From contig JBILHQ010000002.1 in assembly GCA_044350415.1 (NCBI GenBank), positions 1 to 64,000 of the forward strand: a stretch of 64,000 nt of DNA. Reading direction: 5' to 3'. Below the pieces are notes generated by a model. It was given only the letters and a program-made list of their open reading frames with translations, had not been told where the DNA came from and made no database searches. The DNA comes from M3007 sp044350415. GTDB lineage: Bacteria; Bacteroidota; Bacteroidia; Chitinophagales; Saprospiraceae. Positions 34,203-42,700 of this stretch are shown here, piece after piece (positions within the stretch are counted from its first letter, which is position 1; each line of letters opens with the position of its first letter). Made by a program: the position numbers and the translations under genes.

Positions 34203-35319
34203 AGAATTGAATTACCGCCGTAGTAATATATTCCAACACTTCGGCACTCAATTCTGAATGCATGGGCAATGAAATAACGGTCCCACAAAGATGTTCTGTC
34301 ACCGGCAAAGTTCCACCTGCCCAATAAGGAGCAAATGCGGCCTGTCCGTACAAGGGCACCGGATAATAAATCATGGCCGGGATATTCCGTTCCTGCAAGT
34401 ATGCCTTAAGTGCATCGCGCCGGCCGCCATCAACCTGAAGGGTATATTGGTGAAATACATGGGTGGAATAGGCTGCCCGCGGCGGGGTGGTTAATCCTTC
34501 GATTCCGGCAAATGCCTGGTCATAAATATCGGCAGCAGCCCGGCGTGCATCACAGTATTCATCGAGGTGCGGCAATTTGGCACTTAATACCACCGCCTGA
34601 AGGGCATCGAGGCGTGAATTGACACCGATTTTATCGTGGTAATACAGGCGTGTTTGTCCGTGGTTGGCGATAATCCGCGCTTTGGCGGCCAGGTCATCGT
34701 CGTTGGTCATGATGGCACCGCCATCGCCGTAGCAACCCAGATTTTTGGAAGGAAAAAAGGAGGTACATCCAAAATGGCCAATGATACCCGTTTTCTGTCG
34801 GGTTCCATCCTGGTGAAAATAATCGCCACCGATGGCCTGTGCGTTATCTTCGATCACATACAGGTTGTGTTTATGGGCAATCGCCATAATAGCTTCCATA
34901 TCAGCACTTTGCCCGAATAAATGGACCGGAACAATAGCTTTCGTGCGGGGCGTGATGGCCTGTTCGATGAGGTTTGCATCAATATTAAAGGTCGCGGGAT
35001 CCACATCGATCATGACCGGATTCAGGCGCAGCAGTCCAATAACTTCCGCAGTCGCCACATAAGTAAATGCAGGAACGATTACTTCATCGCCGGGTTGGAG
35101 ATCGAGGGCCATCATGGCAATTTGCAAGGCATCGGTACCATTGGCGCAAGGAATGACGTGCTTTACACCAAGGTATTGCTCGAGTTGTTCCCGAAAGCCA
35201 TTTACTTTAGGGCCACCAATAAACATAGTGGTATCGAGGACTTCCTGAATACCCTTGTCGATTTCATCTTTGATCCGCAGGTATTGAGGGCGCAGATCGA
35301 CCATTTTGATATCGTTCAT
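34189..35319 (-). CDS. wbpE: DegT-family 3-aminotransferase (WbpE/WlbC-like)
   Basis: A 376-residue PLP-dependent sugar aminotransferase of the DegT/DnrJ/EryC1 family. The PLP lysine is K192 in 'SFFPSKNLGC', the cofactor-stacking acid is in 'YVIEDNAQAIGG' (D158), and 'GTDALQIAMMALDL' and 'PAFTYVATAEVI' bind the substrate side. WbpE uses glutamate to aminate the 3-keto UDP-N-acetylhexosaminuronic acid made by WbpB. The overlap with wbpB and the upstream wbpD and wbpA support this specificity; the sequence alone would allow other keto sugars. Confidence 0.9.
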   Translation of the reverse strand: MNDIKMVDLRPQYLRIKDEIDKGIQEVLDTTMFIGGPKVNGFREQLEQYLGVKHVIPCANGTDALQIAMMALDLQPGDEVIVPAFTYVATAEVIGLLRLNPVMIDVDPATFNIDANLIEQAITPRTKAIVPVHLFGQSADMEAIMAIAHKHNLYVIEDNAQAIGGDYFHQDGTRQKTGIIGHFGCTSFFPSKNLGCYGDGGAIMTNDDDLAAKARIIANHGQTRLYYHDKIGVNSRLDALQAVVLSAKLPHLDEYCDARRAAADIYDQAFAGIEGLTTPPRAAYSTHVFHQYTLQVDGGRRDALKAYLQERNIPAMIYYPVPLYGQAAFAPYWAGGTLPVTEHLCGTVISLPMHSELSAEVLEYITTAVIQFFENN

Positions 35320-35333
35320 AAAATTAAATTTTA

Positions 35334-35366
35334 GTCGGTTGGTCCCAGGTCGGTTGGTCCCAGGTC
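35334..35366. repeat. 15-bp tandem repeat upstream of wbpE
   Basis: Two exact copies of GTCGGTTGGTCCCAG plus a partial third fill part of the 80-base gap between wbpD and wbpE. They show no resemblance to a promoter or terminator. Confidence 0.7.
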
Positions 35367-35399
35367 CGTAGAGTGTACAGGGAGCTGGCCATTTTTTGT

Positions 35400-36005
35400 T
35401 TAAATGTCGCCATTCGAGAGCCTAACCAGCACTAACTGATCTGGTACTGCCTTACCTGGTACCAGCCGATATTCCTGTTTTGTTTCGGGGCAAATTGCCG
35501 TTCCGCTTTCATCGAAATGCAGGCGGTGTCCATATTCCGATACCCAGCCGATTTGCCGGGCGGGATTACCCACCATTAAGGCGTAAGCGGGAACCGGTTT
35601 GACGACTACAGCGCCGGCACCAATCATGGCATACGGACCAATAGTATTGCCACAAACGATCGTGGCATTGGCACCGATAGATGCCCCTTTCCCTACAGGG
35701 GTTTGTTGGTATTGATCGCGGCGAATAACGGCACTTCTGGGATTAATCACGTTGGTAAATACCATACTTGGTCCGAGGAATACATCATCCGCACAGGTGA
35801 CGCCCGTGTAGATAGAAACGTTGTTTTGCACCTTCACATTATTGCCGAGTACGACACCGGATGACACCACTACATTTTGGCCAATATTACAATTTTCACC
35901 AATCACTGCTCCGGACATTACATGGCAGAAATGCCATATTTTCGTACTGTTGCCGATAGTGCAGCCTTCGTCGACAAAAGAAGATGGGTGTATTTGAATC
36001 GCCAT
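35400..36005 (-). CDS. wbpD: Left-handed beta-helix N-acetyltransferase (WbpD/WlbB-like)
   Basis: A 201-residue hexapeptide-repeat acetyltransferase. It opens with 'IHPSSFVDEGCTIGNSTKIW' followed by 'HFCHVMSGAVIGENCNIGQN', 'GVTCADDVFLGPSMVFTNV' and 'GASIGANATIVCGNTIG', the layout of WbpD/WlbB. It would N-acetylate the 3-amino group to give UDP-2,3-diacetamido-2,3-dideoxy-glucuronic acid. The frame continues 30 codons upstream to 36095, but that extension does not match and ends in the repeat-rich gap, so the ATG at 36005 is used. It precedes wbpE. Confidence 0.88.
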   Translation of the reverse strand: MAIQIHPSSFVDEGCTIGNSTKIWHFCHVMSGAVIGENCNIGQNVVVSSGVVLGNNVKVQNNVSIYTGVTCADDVFLGPSMVFTNVINPRSAVIRRDQYQQTPVGKGASIGANATIVCGNTIGPYAMIGAGAVVVKPVPAYALMVGNPARQIGWVSEYGHRLHFDESGTAICPETKQEYRLVPGKAVPDQLVLVRLSNGDI

Positions 36006-36149
36006 TAAAGATAATGATTTTTCATTTTTGGACAAGGCTTCGCCTTTGATGTGTCGCAAGGAACCACCGTTTGAAGTGGGTCTACTGAAACACAAATGTT
36101 GATAAAAAAGGGATAAAAAAGGTTAAGTTTACACTTAATCCTCTTCATT

Positions 36150-36337
36150 AATAAAAGGCACAAAGTACCCTGGTTCGCGATATCGAGTTCCCCCTTTGAA
36201 GGGGAGTAGGGGGATGACTCGCCCCGTATTTTGAAGTAATTCCTTCATTGACAATGCTTTATTTGACTAGTCATCCCCCTAGCCCCCTTCAAAGGGGGAA
36301 CTCGATACCGCGAACCAGGACGTTTCCCGCATTATTT
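36150..36337. repeat. Palindromic element A, copy 2
   Basis: The same element as at 16131-16310, in reverse orientation. Arms GAGTTCCCCCTTTGAAGGGG and its inverse flank the AT-rich centre containing CTTTATTTGACTAGTCATCC. The outer ends show AATAAAAGGCAC at 36150. It occupies the gap between wbpA and wbpD, a gap of nearly 400 bases that otherwise contains only the CCACTCACCACT repeats. It separates wbpA from the rest of its pathway. Confidence 0.8.
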
Positions 36338-36340
36338 CCA

Positions 36341-36395
36341 CCACTCACCACTAACCACTTACCACTTACCACTCACCACTAACCACTTACCACTA
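36341..36395. repeat. CCACTNACCACT short tandem repeats
   Basis: Degenerate tandem copies of CCACTCACCACTAA / CCACTTACCACT run up to 4 bases before the wbpA stop codon. The same motif, mostly as its inverse GTGGTGAGT, borders the hemF 3' end at 39.2-39.4 kb. Confidence 0.75.
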
Positions 36396-36398
36396 AAA

Positions 36399-37697
36399 TC
36401 AAAGTCTCCAATACGTCACATCGTCACCAAAGCTCTTTCGGTTAAACAATCCTTTGAGGTCCATAATAACCGGTTCGCCGGAAGTGATATTCAGGAGGTC
36501 CTGCGGACCCATATCTTTATATTGTTGGTGCCCCACAGCGATCACAATAGCATCGTAGCCATCGGATATTTTTTCTGTAAGGGTTAGTTTATATTCATGT
36601 GCCATTTCATTGGGTGACGCATGGGGATCGTGGACGTGAACATTAATTGAATAATCCATGAGTTCCCTGACCAAATCCACGACTTTAGTATTTCGGATAT
36701 CGGATACATTTTCCTTAAAGGTAATCCCGAGGACCAACACCTTACAGTGTCTGGGATTTTTGCCACGTTCGATCAGCATTTGCACTAAGCGCTTGGCAAT
36801 ATGTGCCGGCATACCGTCATTGATACGGCGGCCGCTTAAAATCACCTGCGGATCATATCCTACCTGTTTAGATTTATGCAACAAGTAATATGGATCGACA
36901 CCGATGCAGTGTCCGCCCACGAGTCCGGGGTAAAACTTATTAAAATTCCATTTGGTACCGGCTGCTTCAATCACCTCCTGGGTATCAATCCCCATTTTGT
37001 CGAAAATCATCGACAATTCATTCATCAGGGAAATATTGAGATCCCGCTGGGTATTTTCAATCACTTTTGCGGCTTCAGCGACCTTAATGGAGGACGCTTT
37101 ATAAACACCAGGTTTGATAATGGCGCTGTATACCTGCGCGATATTATCCAGAGCGTCTTCATCACTTCCCGACACAATTTTAAGAATAGTCGTGAGCGTG
37201 CGCACTTTGTCGCCCGGAACAATCCGTTCGGGAGAATAGCCCAATTTAAAATCGCCCTTTCCCAGAGATAATCCGCTATTGGCTTCGAGAACCGGCAGAC
37301 AGTCTTCTTCCGTACAACCCGGATAAACAGTGCTTTCAAATACGACATAATCGCCCTTTTTGAGGGCCATTCCCACACTTGCCGATGCTTTTTGCAATGG
37401 CGTAAGATCAGGTACTTTATGGTCGTCCACGTCGGTAGGAACTGCAACCACAAAAAAATGGGCCTGCCGGAGATCGTCAATATTGGTAGTAAAAGAAATA
37501 TCGGCATCCTGAAAGGCAACAGCGTCCAATTCATTGGAGGGGTCAATACCCTGGCGCATAAGTACTACGCGACCTTCATTAATATCAAAGCCGATAACTT
37601 TAAATTGCTTGGCAAATTCCAGCGCAATGGGCAGTCCCACATACCCTAAACCAATGACCGCAATCTGTTTTTTCTTGTCTCTGAGTTCCTGATACAT
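36399..37697 (-). CDS. wbpA: UDP-N-acetylglucosamine 6-dehydrogenase (WbpA/TviB type)
   Basis: A 432-residue UDP-sugar dehydrogenase oxidising the C6 hydroxyl of a UDP-HexNAc to the uronic acid with two NAD+. N-terminal Rossmann 'IAVIGLGYVGLPIALEFAKQ', 'VVFESTVYPGCTEEDCLPVL', 'LGYSPERIVPGD', and the catalytic cysteine C264 in 'GGHCIGVDPYYLLHK'. The C-terminal domain has 'VLVLGITFKENVSDIRNTKV'. The TviB/WbpA type acts on UDP-GlcNAc rather than UDP-Glc. It follows the HTH regulator after 2 bases and precedes wbpD, separated from it by element A. Confidence 0.93.
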   Translation of the reverse strand: MYQELRDKKKQIAVIGLGYVGLPIALEFAKQFKVIGFDINEGRVVLMRQGIDPSNELDAVAFQDADISFTTNIDDLRQAHFFVVAVPTDVDDHKVPDLTPLQKASASVGMALKKGDYVVFESTVYPGCTEEDCLPVLEANSGLSLGKGDFKLGYSPERIVPGDKVRTLTTILKIVSGSDEDALDNIAQVYSAIIKPGVYKASSIKVAEAAKVIENTQRDLNISLMNELSMIFDKMGIDTQEVIEAAGTKWNFNKFYPGLVGGHCIGVDPYYLLHKSKQVGYDPQVILSGRRINDGMPAHIAKRLVQMLIERGKNPRHCKVLVLGITFKENVSDIRNTKVVDLVRELMDYSINVHVHDPHASPNEMAHEYKLTLTEKISDGYDAIVIAVGHQQYKDMGPQDLLNITSGEPVIMDLKGLFNRKSFGDDVTYWRL

Positions 37698-37699
37698 AA

Positions 37700-38239
37700 T
37701 TACTTAATATTCGTCCAAAGTGGTAAGGCCGCTGCATATTGGGTTTTCCATTGCACTGAGTTGAACTCATCAGATGCATAAATTAGAAAACGGATCTTCC
37801 TTTGGATCAATTTTTCTGCTTTTCCAATCAATTGGAATAAATAATTGCGGTCGATACCATCGCCAATAAAAACCAAATCAATGACTTGGCTATCGCGGCC
37901 CTGCGCGAAATCGCCCGTAATAAAAACGGCGCGGACTTCCCCCAGTCGTTCTATGACCGTTTCGATAATTTTATCAAAACCGATATGTTTCAGTAAGATA
38001 TTGTGAATTTCACTAAACAATGGATATTTTGTATTGACAGTGAATAGCTTTTTATTGCCATCGGTACGGGAAATAATCATTCCCGCCTGTTCAAAACGAT
38101 TTAACTCCAATCTGATCGCATTGGACGATTCACCAAATTCAGCCTCCAATCCGCGAAGGTAGGCAGTGGTACTGCTGTTCAAAAAAAATTTGAGCAGCAA
38201 TTTGACCCTTGTTTTCGATGAGATAAGCGTTTCAAGCAA
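37700..38239 (-). CDS. HTH regulator with degenerate nucleotidyltransferase domain
   Basis: A 179-residue protein with an N-terminal winged helix (residues about 1-70: 'LLLKFFLNSSTTAYLRGLEA', 'SSNAIRLELNRFEQAGMI') and a C-terminal MNT-like nucleotidyltransferase fold ('VRAVFITGDFAQGRDSQVID'). The catalytic GS...DxD motif is degraded: GD replaces GS and only one of the paired aspartates is left. Catalysis is therefore doubtful, and it may act as a sensor. It starts with TTG just downstream of a -7-like box and is 2 bases from wbpA, making it the first gene of the long polysaccharide operon. Similar HTH-nucleotidyltransferase proteins head other Bacteroidota capsule loci. Confidence 0.7.
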   Translation of the reverse strand: MLETLISSKTRVKLLLKFFLNSSTTAYLRGLEAEFGESSNAIRLELNRFEQAGMIISRTDGNKKLFTVNTKYPLFSEIHNILLKHIGFDKIIETVIERLGEVRAVFITGDFAQGRDSQVIDLVFIGDGIDRNYLFQLIGKAEKLIQRKIRFLIYASDEFNSVQWKTQYAAALPLWTNIK

Positions 38240-38259
38240 AAGATATCAATTTTGAGCAG

Positions 38260-38267
38260 CAAAGTTA
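38260..38267 (-). promoter_or_regulatory. Candidate -7 box of the polysaccharide operon
   Basis: TAACTTTG on the minus strand matches the TAnnTTTG consensus and lies about 20 bases ahead of the TTG start of the HTH gene. A TTTG at 38280-38283 is on the correct side but 12 bases away, closer than normal for a -33 box. The 120-base hemF/HTH interval is the only divergent promoter region before the cluster. Confidence 0.5.
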
Positions 38268-38359
38268 CTCATTCTTTTACAAACTGAATTTAAGTCTACA
38301 AAAAATTACGATTAAATTTATGAACCATGTCTGGTTTAGTTCCGTTCTTTGGGACTGAA

Positions 38360-39247
38360 ATGGATCAAACATTCGTAAAACAGCGTTTTTTAACGCTTCA
38401 GGATAGTATTTGTGCGCAATTGTCGGATAAGGATGGTGGCATATTTAAAGAAGACAACTGGACACGGGCGGAAGGCGGCGGCGGTCGCACCCGAATTATC
38501 GAAGGGCACCTCATCGAGAAAGGGGGCGTGCTTTTTTCGGCCGTACACGGACCGTTGCCGGAGTCCATTGCCCAAAATATGCAGTTGGCACCCACTGATT
38601 TTTTCGCCACAGGGGTGTCCATTGTACTGCATCCCAAAAGTCCGATGGCACCGATTATTCACATGAATGTGCGGTATTTTGAAACATCGAACGCCGAGCG
38701 GTGGTGGTTCGGTGGCGGAATTGACCTTACGCCCCATTATGTAGTGGAAGAAGATGCCCGGTGGTTTCACCAGCAGCTAAAAAACACCTGCGATCAGTTT
38801 CACCCAGATTTTTACGCCAAATTTAAGGCCCAGGCAGACGATTACTTTTTCATCCCGCACCGCCAGGAAACGCGGGGGATCGGTGGGATCTTTTTTGATT
38901 ACCAGGACGAAAAAACAGGGCTGGATAAATCACAACTGTTTGATTTTGTGGTGGCAGTAGGCGAAACATTTGCGCCAACCTATTGCGAACTCCTCGAAAG
39001 GAGCAAAGAACGCCTCTGGAGCGATGCGGAAAAACAATGGCAGTTGCTCCGCCGCGGCCGGTATGTGGAATTCAACCTGGTTTGGGACCGCGGAACGAAG
39101 TTCGGACTCGAAACGAACGGCCGCACAGAAAGCATTCTGATGAGTATGCCGCCTGCTGCCAACTGGCTGTATAACTTCCAACCGGAACCGGGCACCGCAG
39201 CAGCACAAACGCAGGAATGGTTGCGTAAAGGGGTGGATTGGGTTTAG
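38360..39247 (+). CDS. hemF: Oxygen-dependent coproporphyrinogen III oxidase
   Basis: A 295-residue HemF enzyme that converts coproporphyrinogen III to protoporphyrinogen IX with O2 in haem synthesis. Family blocks are complete: 'WTRAEGGGGRTRIIEG', 'HMNVRYFE', 'WWFGGGIDLTPHYVVEEDA', 'DDYFFIPHRQETRGIGGIFF', 'RRGRYVEFNLVWDRGTKFGL' and 'RTESILMSMPP'. The ATG at 38360, after GGGA, aligns with E. coli HemF; an ATG at 38327 is the alternative. The stop codon lies inside the GTGGTGAGT repeat. The use of HemF, with HemJ at 53.5 kb, indicates aerobic haem synthesis. Confidence 0.95.
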   Translation: MDQTFVKQRFLTLQDSICAQLSDKDGGIFKEDNWTRAEGGGGRTRIIEGHLIEKGGVLFSAVHGPLPESIAQNMQLAPTDFFATGVSIVLHPKSPMAPIIHMNVRYFETSNAERWWFGGGIDLTPHYVVEEDARWFHQQLKNTCDQFHPDFYAKFKAQADDYFFIPHRQETRGIGGIFFDYQDEKTGLDKSQLFDFVVAVGETFAPTYCELLERSKERLWSDAEKQWQLLRRGRYVEFNLVWDRGTKFGLETNGRTESILMSMPPAANWLYNFQPEPGTAAAQTQEWLRKGVDWV

Positions 39248-39373
39248 TGGTGAGTGGTGAGTGGTGAGTGGTGAGTTGGAAAAACCGTCAGTTTCCAATA
39301 TTCCAATTCAATCATGTGGCTTTTCCAAAAGTAATCCGAAACCAGAAATGTCACTCACCACTCACCACTAAAC
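39242..39373. repeat. GTGGTGAGT repeats with perfect 22-bp inverted pair
   Basis: GTTTAGTGGTGAGTGGTGAGTG at 39242-39263 is repeated perfectly inverted at 39352-39373, with further direct GTGGTGAGT copies up to about 39276. The left copy includes the hemF stop codon. The 88 bases between the arms show no gene. Confidence 0.8.
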
Positions 39374-39411
39374 TGTTACTCATTTAATTCGCACAAATTA
39401 TTAGCAATACC

Positions 39412-39702
39412 ATGCGCAAAAAAAATGATGCCACTTTTGGAGAAGCCTTGCAGGAAATGCTGCGGGAGTACAAACTCAAATCGCGCCTCGATGAAACGAA
39501 GGTGCAGATTTTGTGGGCTAAACTAATGGGTAAAACCATTGCTACTTATACCACTAATATTGCTGTGCGGAAAAAAGTATTGTACCTGACGATTATTTCC
39601 GCGCCCTTAAAACAGGAACTTTCTTATGCGAAAGATAAAATTGTTAAACTCATTAATGAAGAGATGGGAGAGGAATATATACGGGAAGTGGTAATTAATT
39701 AA
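39412..39702 (+). CDS. DUF721 (DciA-like) protein
   Basis: A 96-residue basic protein of the DUF721 family: 'TFGEALQEMLREYKLKSRLD' then 'VQILWAKLMGKTIATYTTNI' and 'LYLTIISAPLKQELSYAK'. The family includes DciA, which interacts with the replicative helicase in bacteria without DnaC; in Bacteroidota the short version has not been tied to a function with certainty. It is 8 bases ahead of metH, likely co-transcribed. Confidence 0.82.
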   Translation: MRKKNDATFGEALQEMLREYKLKSRLDETKVQILWAKLMGKTIATYTTNIAVRKKVLYLTIISAPLKQELSYAKDKIVKLINEEMGEEYIREVVIN

Positions 39703-39710
39703 AAAAAGAC

Positions 39711-42700
39711 ATGAACAAACAAACAACACTAGCAGAACTGACCCAAGCCGTTGAATCCCGTATCCTCGTTATTGACGGTGCCATGGGGACCATGATTCAA
39801 CGCTATCAACTAACGGAGACTGATTTCAGGGGCGAACAGTTTAAGAACCATGCCTATGACTTACAGGGCAACAATGATATTTTGTGCCTGACCCGTCCTG
39901 ATATTATTGAAGAAATTCATCGACAATACCTGGATGCAGGCGCTGATATTCTGGAAACCAACACCTTCAGTTCCACCTCGATTGCACAAGCAGATTACCA
40001 TACCGAGCACATTGCTTATGAACTCAATGTCGCTGCTGCTCAGGTAGCCCGACGGGCGACCGATGCTTATTCCGACAGGCCCCGTTTTGTGGCCGGTGCA
40101 ATTGGACCATTGAACAAAACCTTGTCATTATCGCCTGATGTGAATAATCCGGGATACCGGGCTGTGACCTTCAAGGAAGTTAAAAATGCTTATGCCGAAC
40201 AGGTACGCGGCCTGATCGACGGCGGGGTGCATATTTTGCTAGTAGAAACCATCTTTGATACGTTGAATTGCAAAGCAGCGTTGTATGCCATCGACGAGGT
40301 TTTTGAGGAGAAGGGCGTAAAATTGCCGATCATGATCTCCGGCACCATCACAGATGCTTCAGGCAGAACCCTGAGCGGACAAACGCCGGAAGCATTCTGG
40401 ATATCGGTGAAACATGCCCGGCCTTTTGCCGTGGGCCTCAACTGCGCTTTGGGTGCTGAAGAAATGCGGCCACACCTGGAGGCGCTCTCCAATATTGCAC
40501 CAGAATGTTATGTTTCGGCTTATCCCAATGCCGGCCTTCCCAATGAAATGGGCGAATACGACCAGACACCTCACGACATGTGCACTTTTATTGAGGAATT
40601 TGCACAATCAGGTCTGGTGAATATCGTGGGAGGCTGCTGCGGCACCACCCCCGATCATATCCGGCATATTGCCAGCCATGTCAATACCATACAACCGCGT
40701 TCCAGGCATTATATTTCCGATTCCAAAGTAAGTAAACCAGGTATTGGATATAGCATGTATGCTGGTCTGGAGCCTTTAATAGTGCGGGAAGAGACCAATT
40801 TTATCAATATCGGCGAACGGACCAACGTGACAGGCTCTGCCAAATTTGCTTCTCTGATCAGGGCAGGGAATTATACCGAAGCCCTTTCCGTGGCGCGGCA
40901 ACAAGTGGACGGCGGCGCGCAAATCATTGATGTGAATATGGATGAAGGGCTGCTGGATTCAGAAAAAGCCATGGTGGACTTCCTGAACCTGGTCGGTGCC
41001 GAACCCGATATTGCCCGCGTTCCGGTGATGGTGGATTCCTCCAAGTTTCAGGTAATCGAAGCTGGATTACAATGTTTGCAGGGAAAAAGTATAGTCAATT
41101 CTATTTCCCTCAAAGAAGGCGAAAAAGAGTTTATCCGACAGGCAAAAATATGTCGCAGGTATGGTGCGGCGGTAGTCGTCATGGCTTTTGACGAAGCGGG
41201 ACAGGCGGATACCGCCGATCGAAAAGTTGAAATTTGTCAGCGGGCGTACCAGATTTTGACCGAACAATTGGCATTTGATCCTTCGGATATCATTTTTGAC
41301 CCGAATATTTTTGCAGTCGCAACCGGTATTGAAGAGCATAACGGTTATGCCATCGCATTTATTGAGGCTACCCGTCGTATTAAAGTATTATGCCCGGGCG
41401 CAAAAATTTCAGGTGGCGTAAGTAATTTGTCTTTCTCCTTCCGGGGCAACAATGTGGTGCGGGAGGCCATGCACGCAGCATTTTTGTACCACGCTATTCA
41501 GGCCGGCATGGACATGGGCATTGTGAATGCCGGACTGATTGAAGTGTATGAAGAAGTGCCCAAAGACTTACTGAACCGCATTGAAGATGTGCTGTTTAAC
41601 CGCAATCCCAATGCGACCGATGAACTGGTGCGTTATGCAGAGGGCTTGCGCGGTACTGCCGGAGGAAAGGCTCTTGGGCAAGATCTCTCCTGGCGGGAAC
41701 TCTCCCTGGAAGAGCGGATTACGCATGCTTTGGTAAAAGGGGTGACTGATTTTATCGACATCGATATTGAAGAAGCCATTCAGAAATACCCCATCCCCCT
41801 GCGTATTATTGAAGGCCCGTTAATGGACGGCATGAATGTGGTGGGTGATTTGTTCGGTGCCGGCAAAATGTTTTTACCGCAGGTGGTTAAAAGTGCCCGG
41901 GTAATGAAAAAAGCCGTGGCTATTTTGACGCCCATGATTGAACTCGAAAAAGCAGCCACTGGTGTCAGCAGCGCCCGGGGAAAAATCCTGATGGCCACCG
42001 TAAAAGGGGATGTTCACGATATTGGCAAAAATATCGTGGGTGTAGTACTCGGCTGCAATAATTATGAAATAATAGACCTCGGCGTAATGGTCCCTGCCGA
42101 CAAAATACTGGCAGCAGCCAGGGAACACAATGTCGATATCATTGGTCTTTCCGGATTGATTACGCCCTCGCTGGATGAAATGGTGCACGTGGCGAAAGAA
42201 ATGCAACGGCAGCATTTCTACCTGCCGCTCCTGATCGGAGGTGCCACGACCAGCAAAACCCATACTGCCGTAAAAGTGGAACCACAGTACCACAATGCTC
42301 CAGTGATTCATGTGCTCGATGCCAGTCGCAGTGTGGCCGTTGTGAGCAGCCTGCTCACCAAAAACGAAGCAGAAAACCATACTTTTATCAGTGGCGTAAA
42401 AGCCGAGTATGAGAAAATCCGCTTTGACCGCGCCAACAAACAATCCACCAAGCAATACTTGTCGATCCAGGATGCCCGCGCCAATAAAGCCAAAATAGAT
42501 TGGGCGGCCACTCCCCTCCCCCAGCCCGTATTCCAGGGCGTAAAAGTATTCGACAGTTATCCTTTGGCCGAATTAGTTCCCTACATCGACTGGACGCCTT
42601 TCTTTCAGAGCTGGCAATTAGCCGGTAAATATCCTGCGATACTCACCGACCACATTGTAGGATATGAAGCCACTAAATTGCTGCACGACGCTAAAGAAAT

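Noticed and set aside
33570..34223. 217-codon open frame opposite wbpB
   Set aside because: It is antisense to a clearly recognised oxidoreductase and carries no family motif.
36341..36395. CCACTCACCACT repeats considered as a CRISPR array
   Set aside because: Units are only 6-14 bases, contiguous without unique spacers, and no cas genes are in the window.
37700..38239. HTH-nucleotidyltransferase gene considered a MNT/HEPN toxin-antitoxin part
   Set aside because: No HEPN partner is adjacent, the active site is degenerate, and the gene is fused to a winged helix and leads the operon.
39374..39711. Cobalamin riboswitch ahead of metH
   Set aside because: The space upstream of metH is only 8 bases after a DUF721 gene, and no B12-box-like sequence was seen upstream of that gene.
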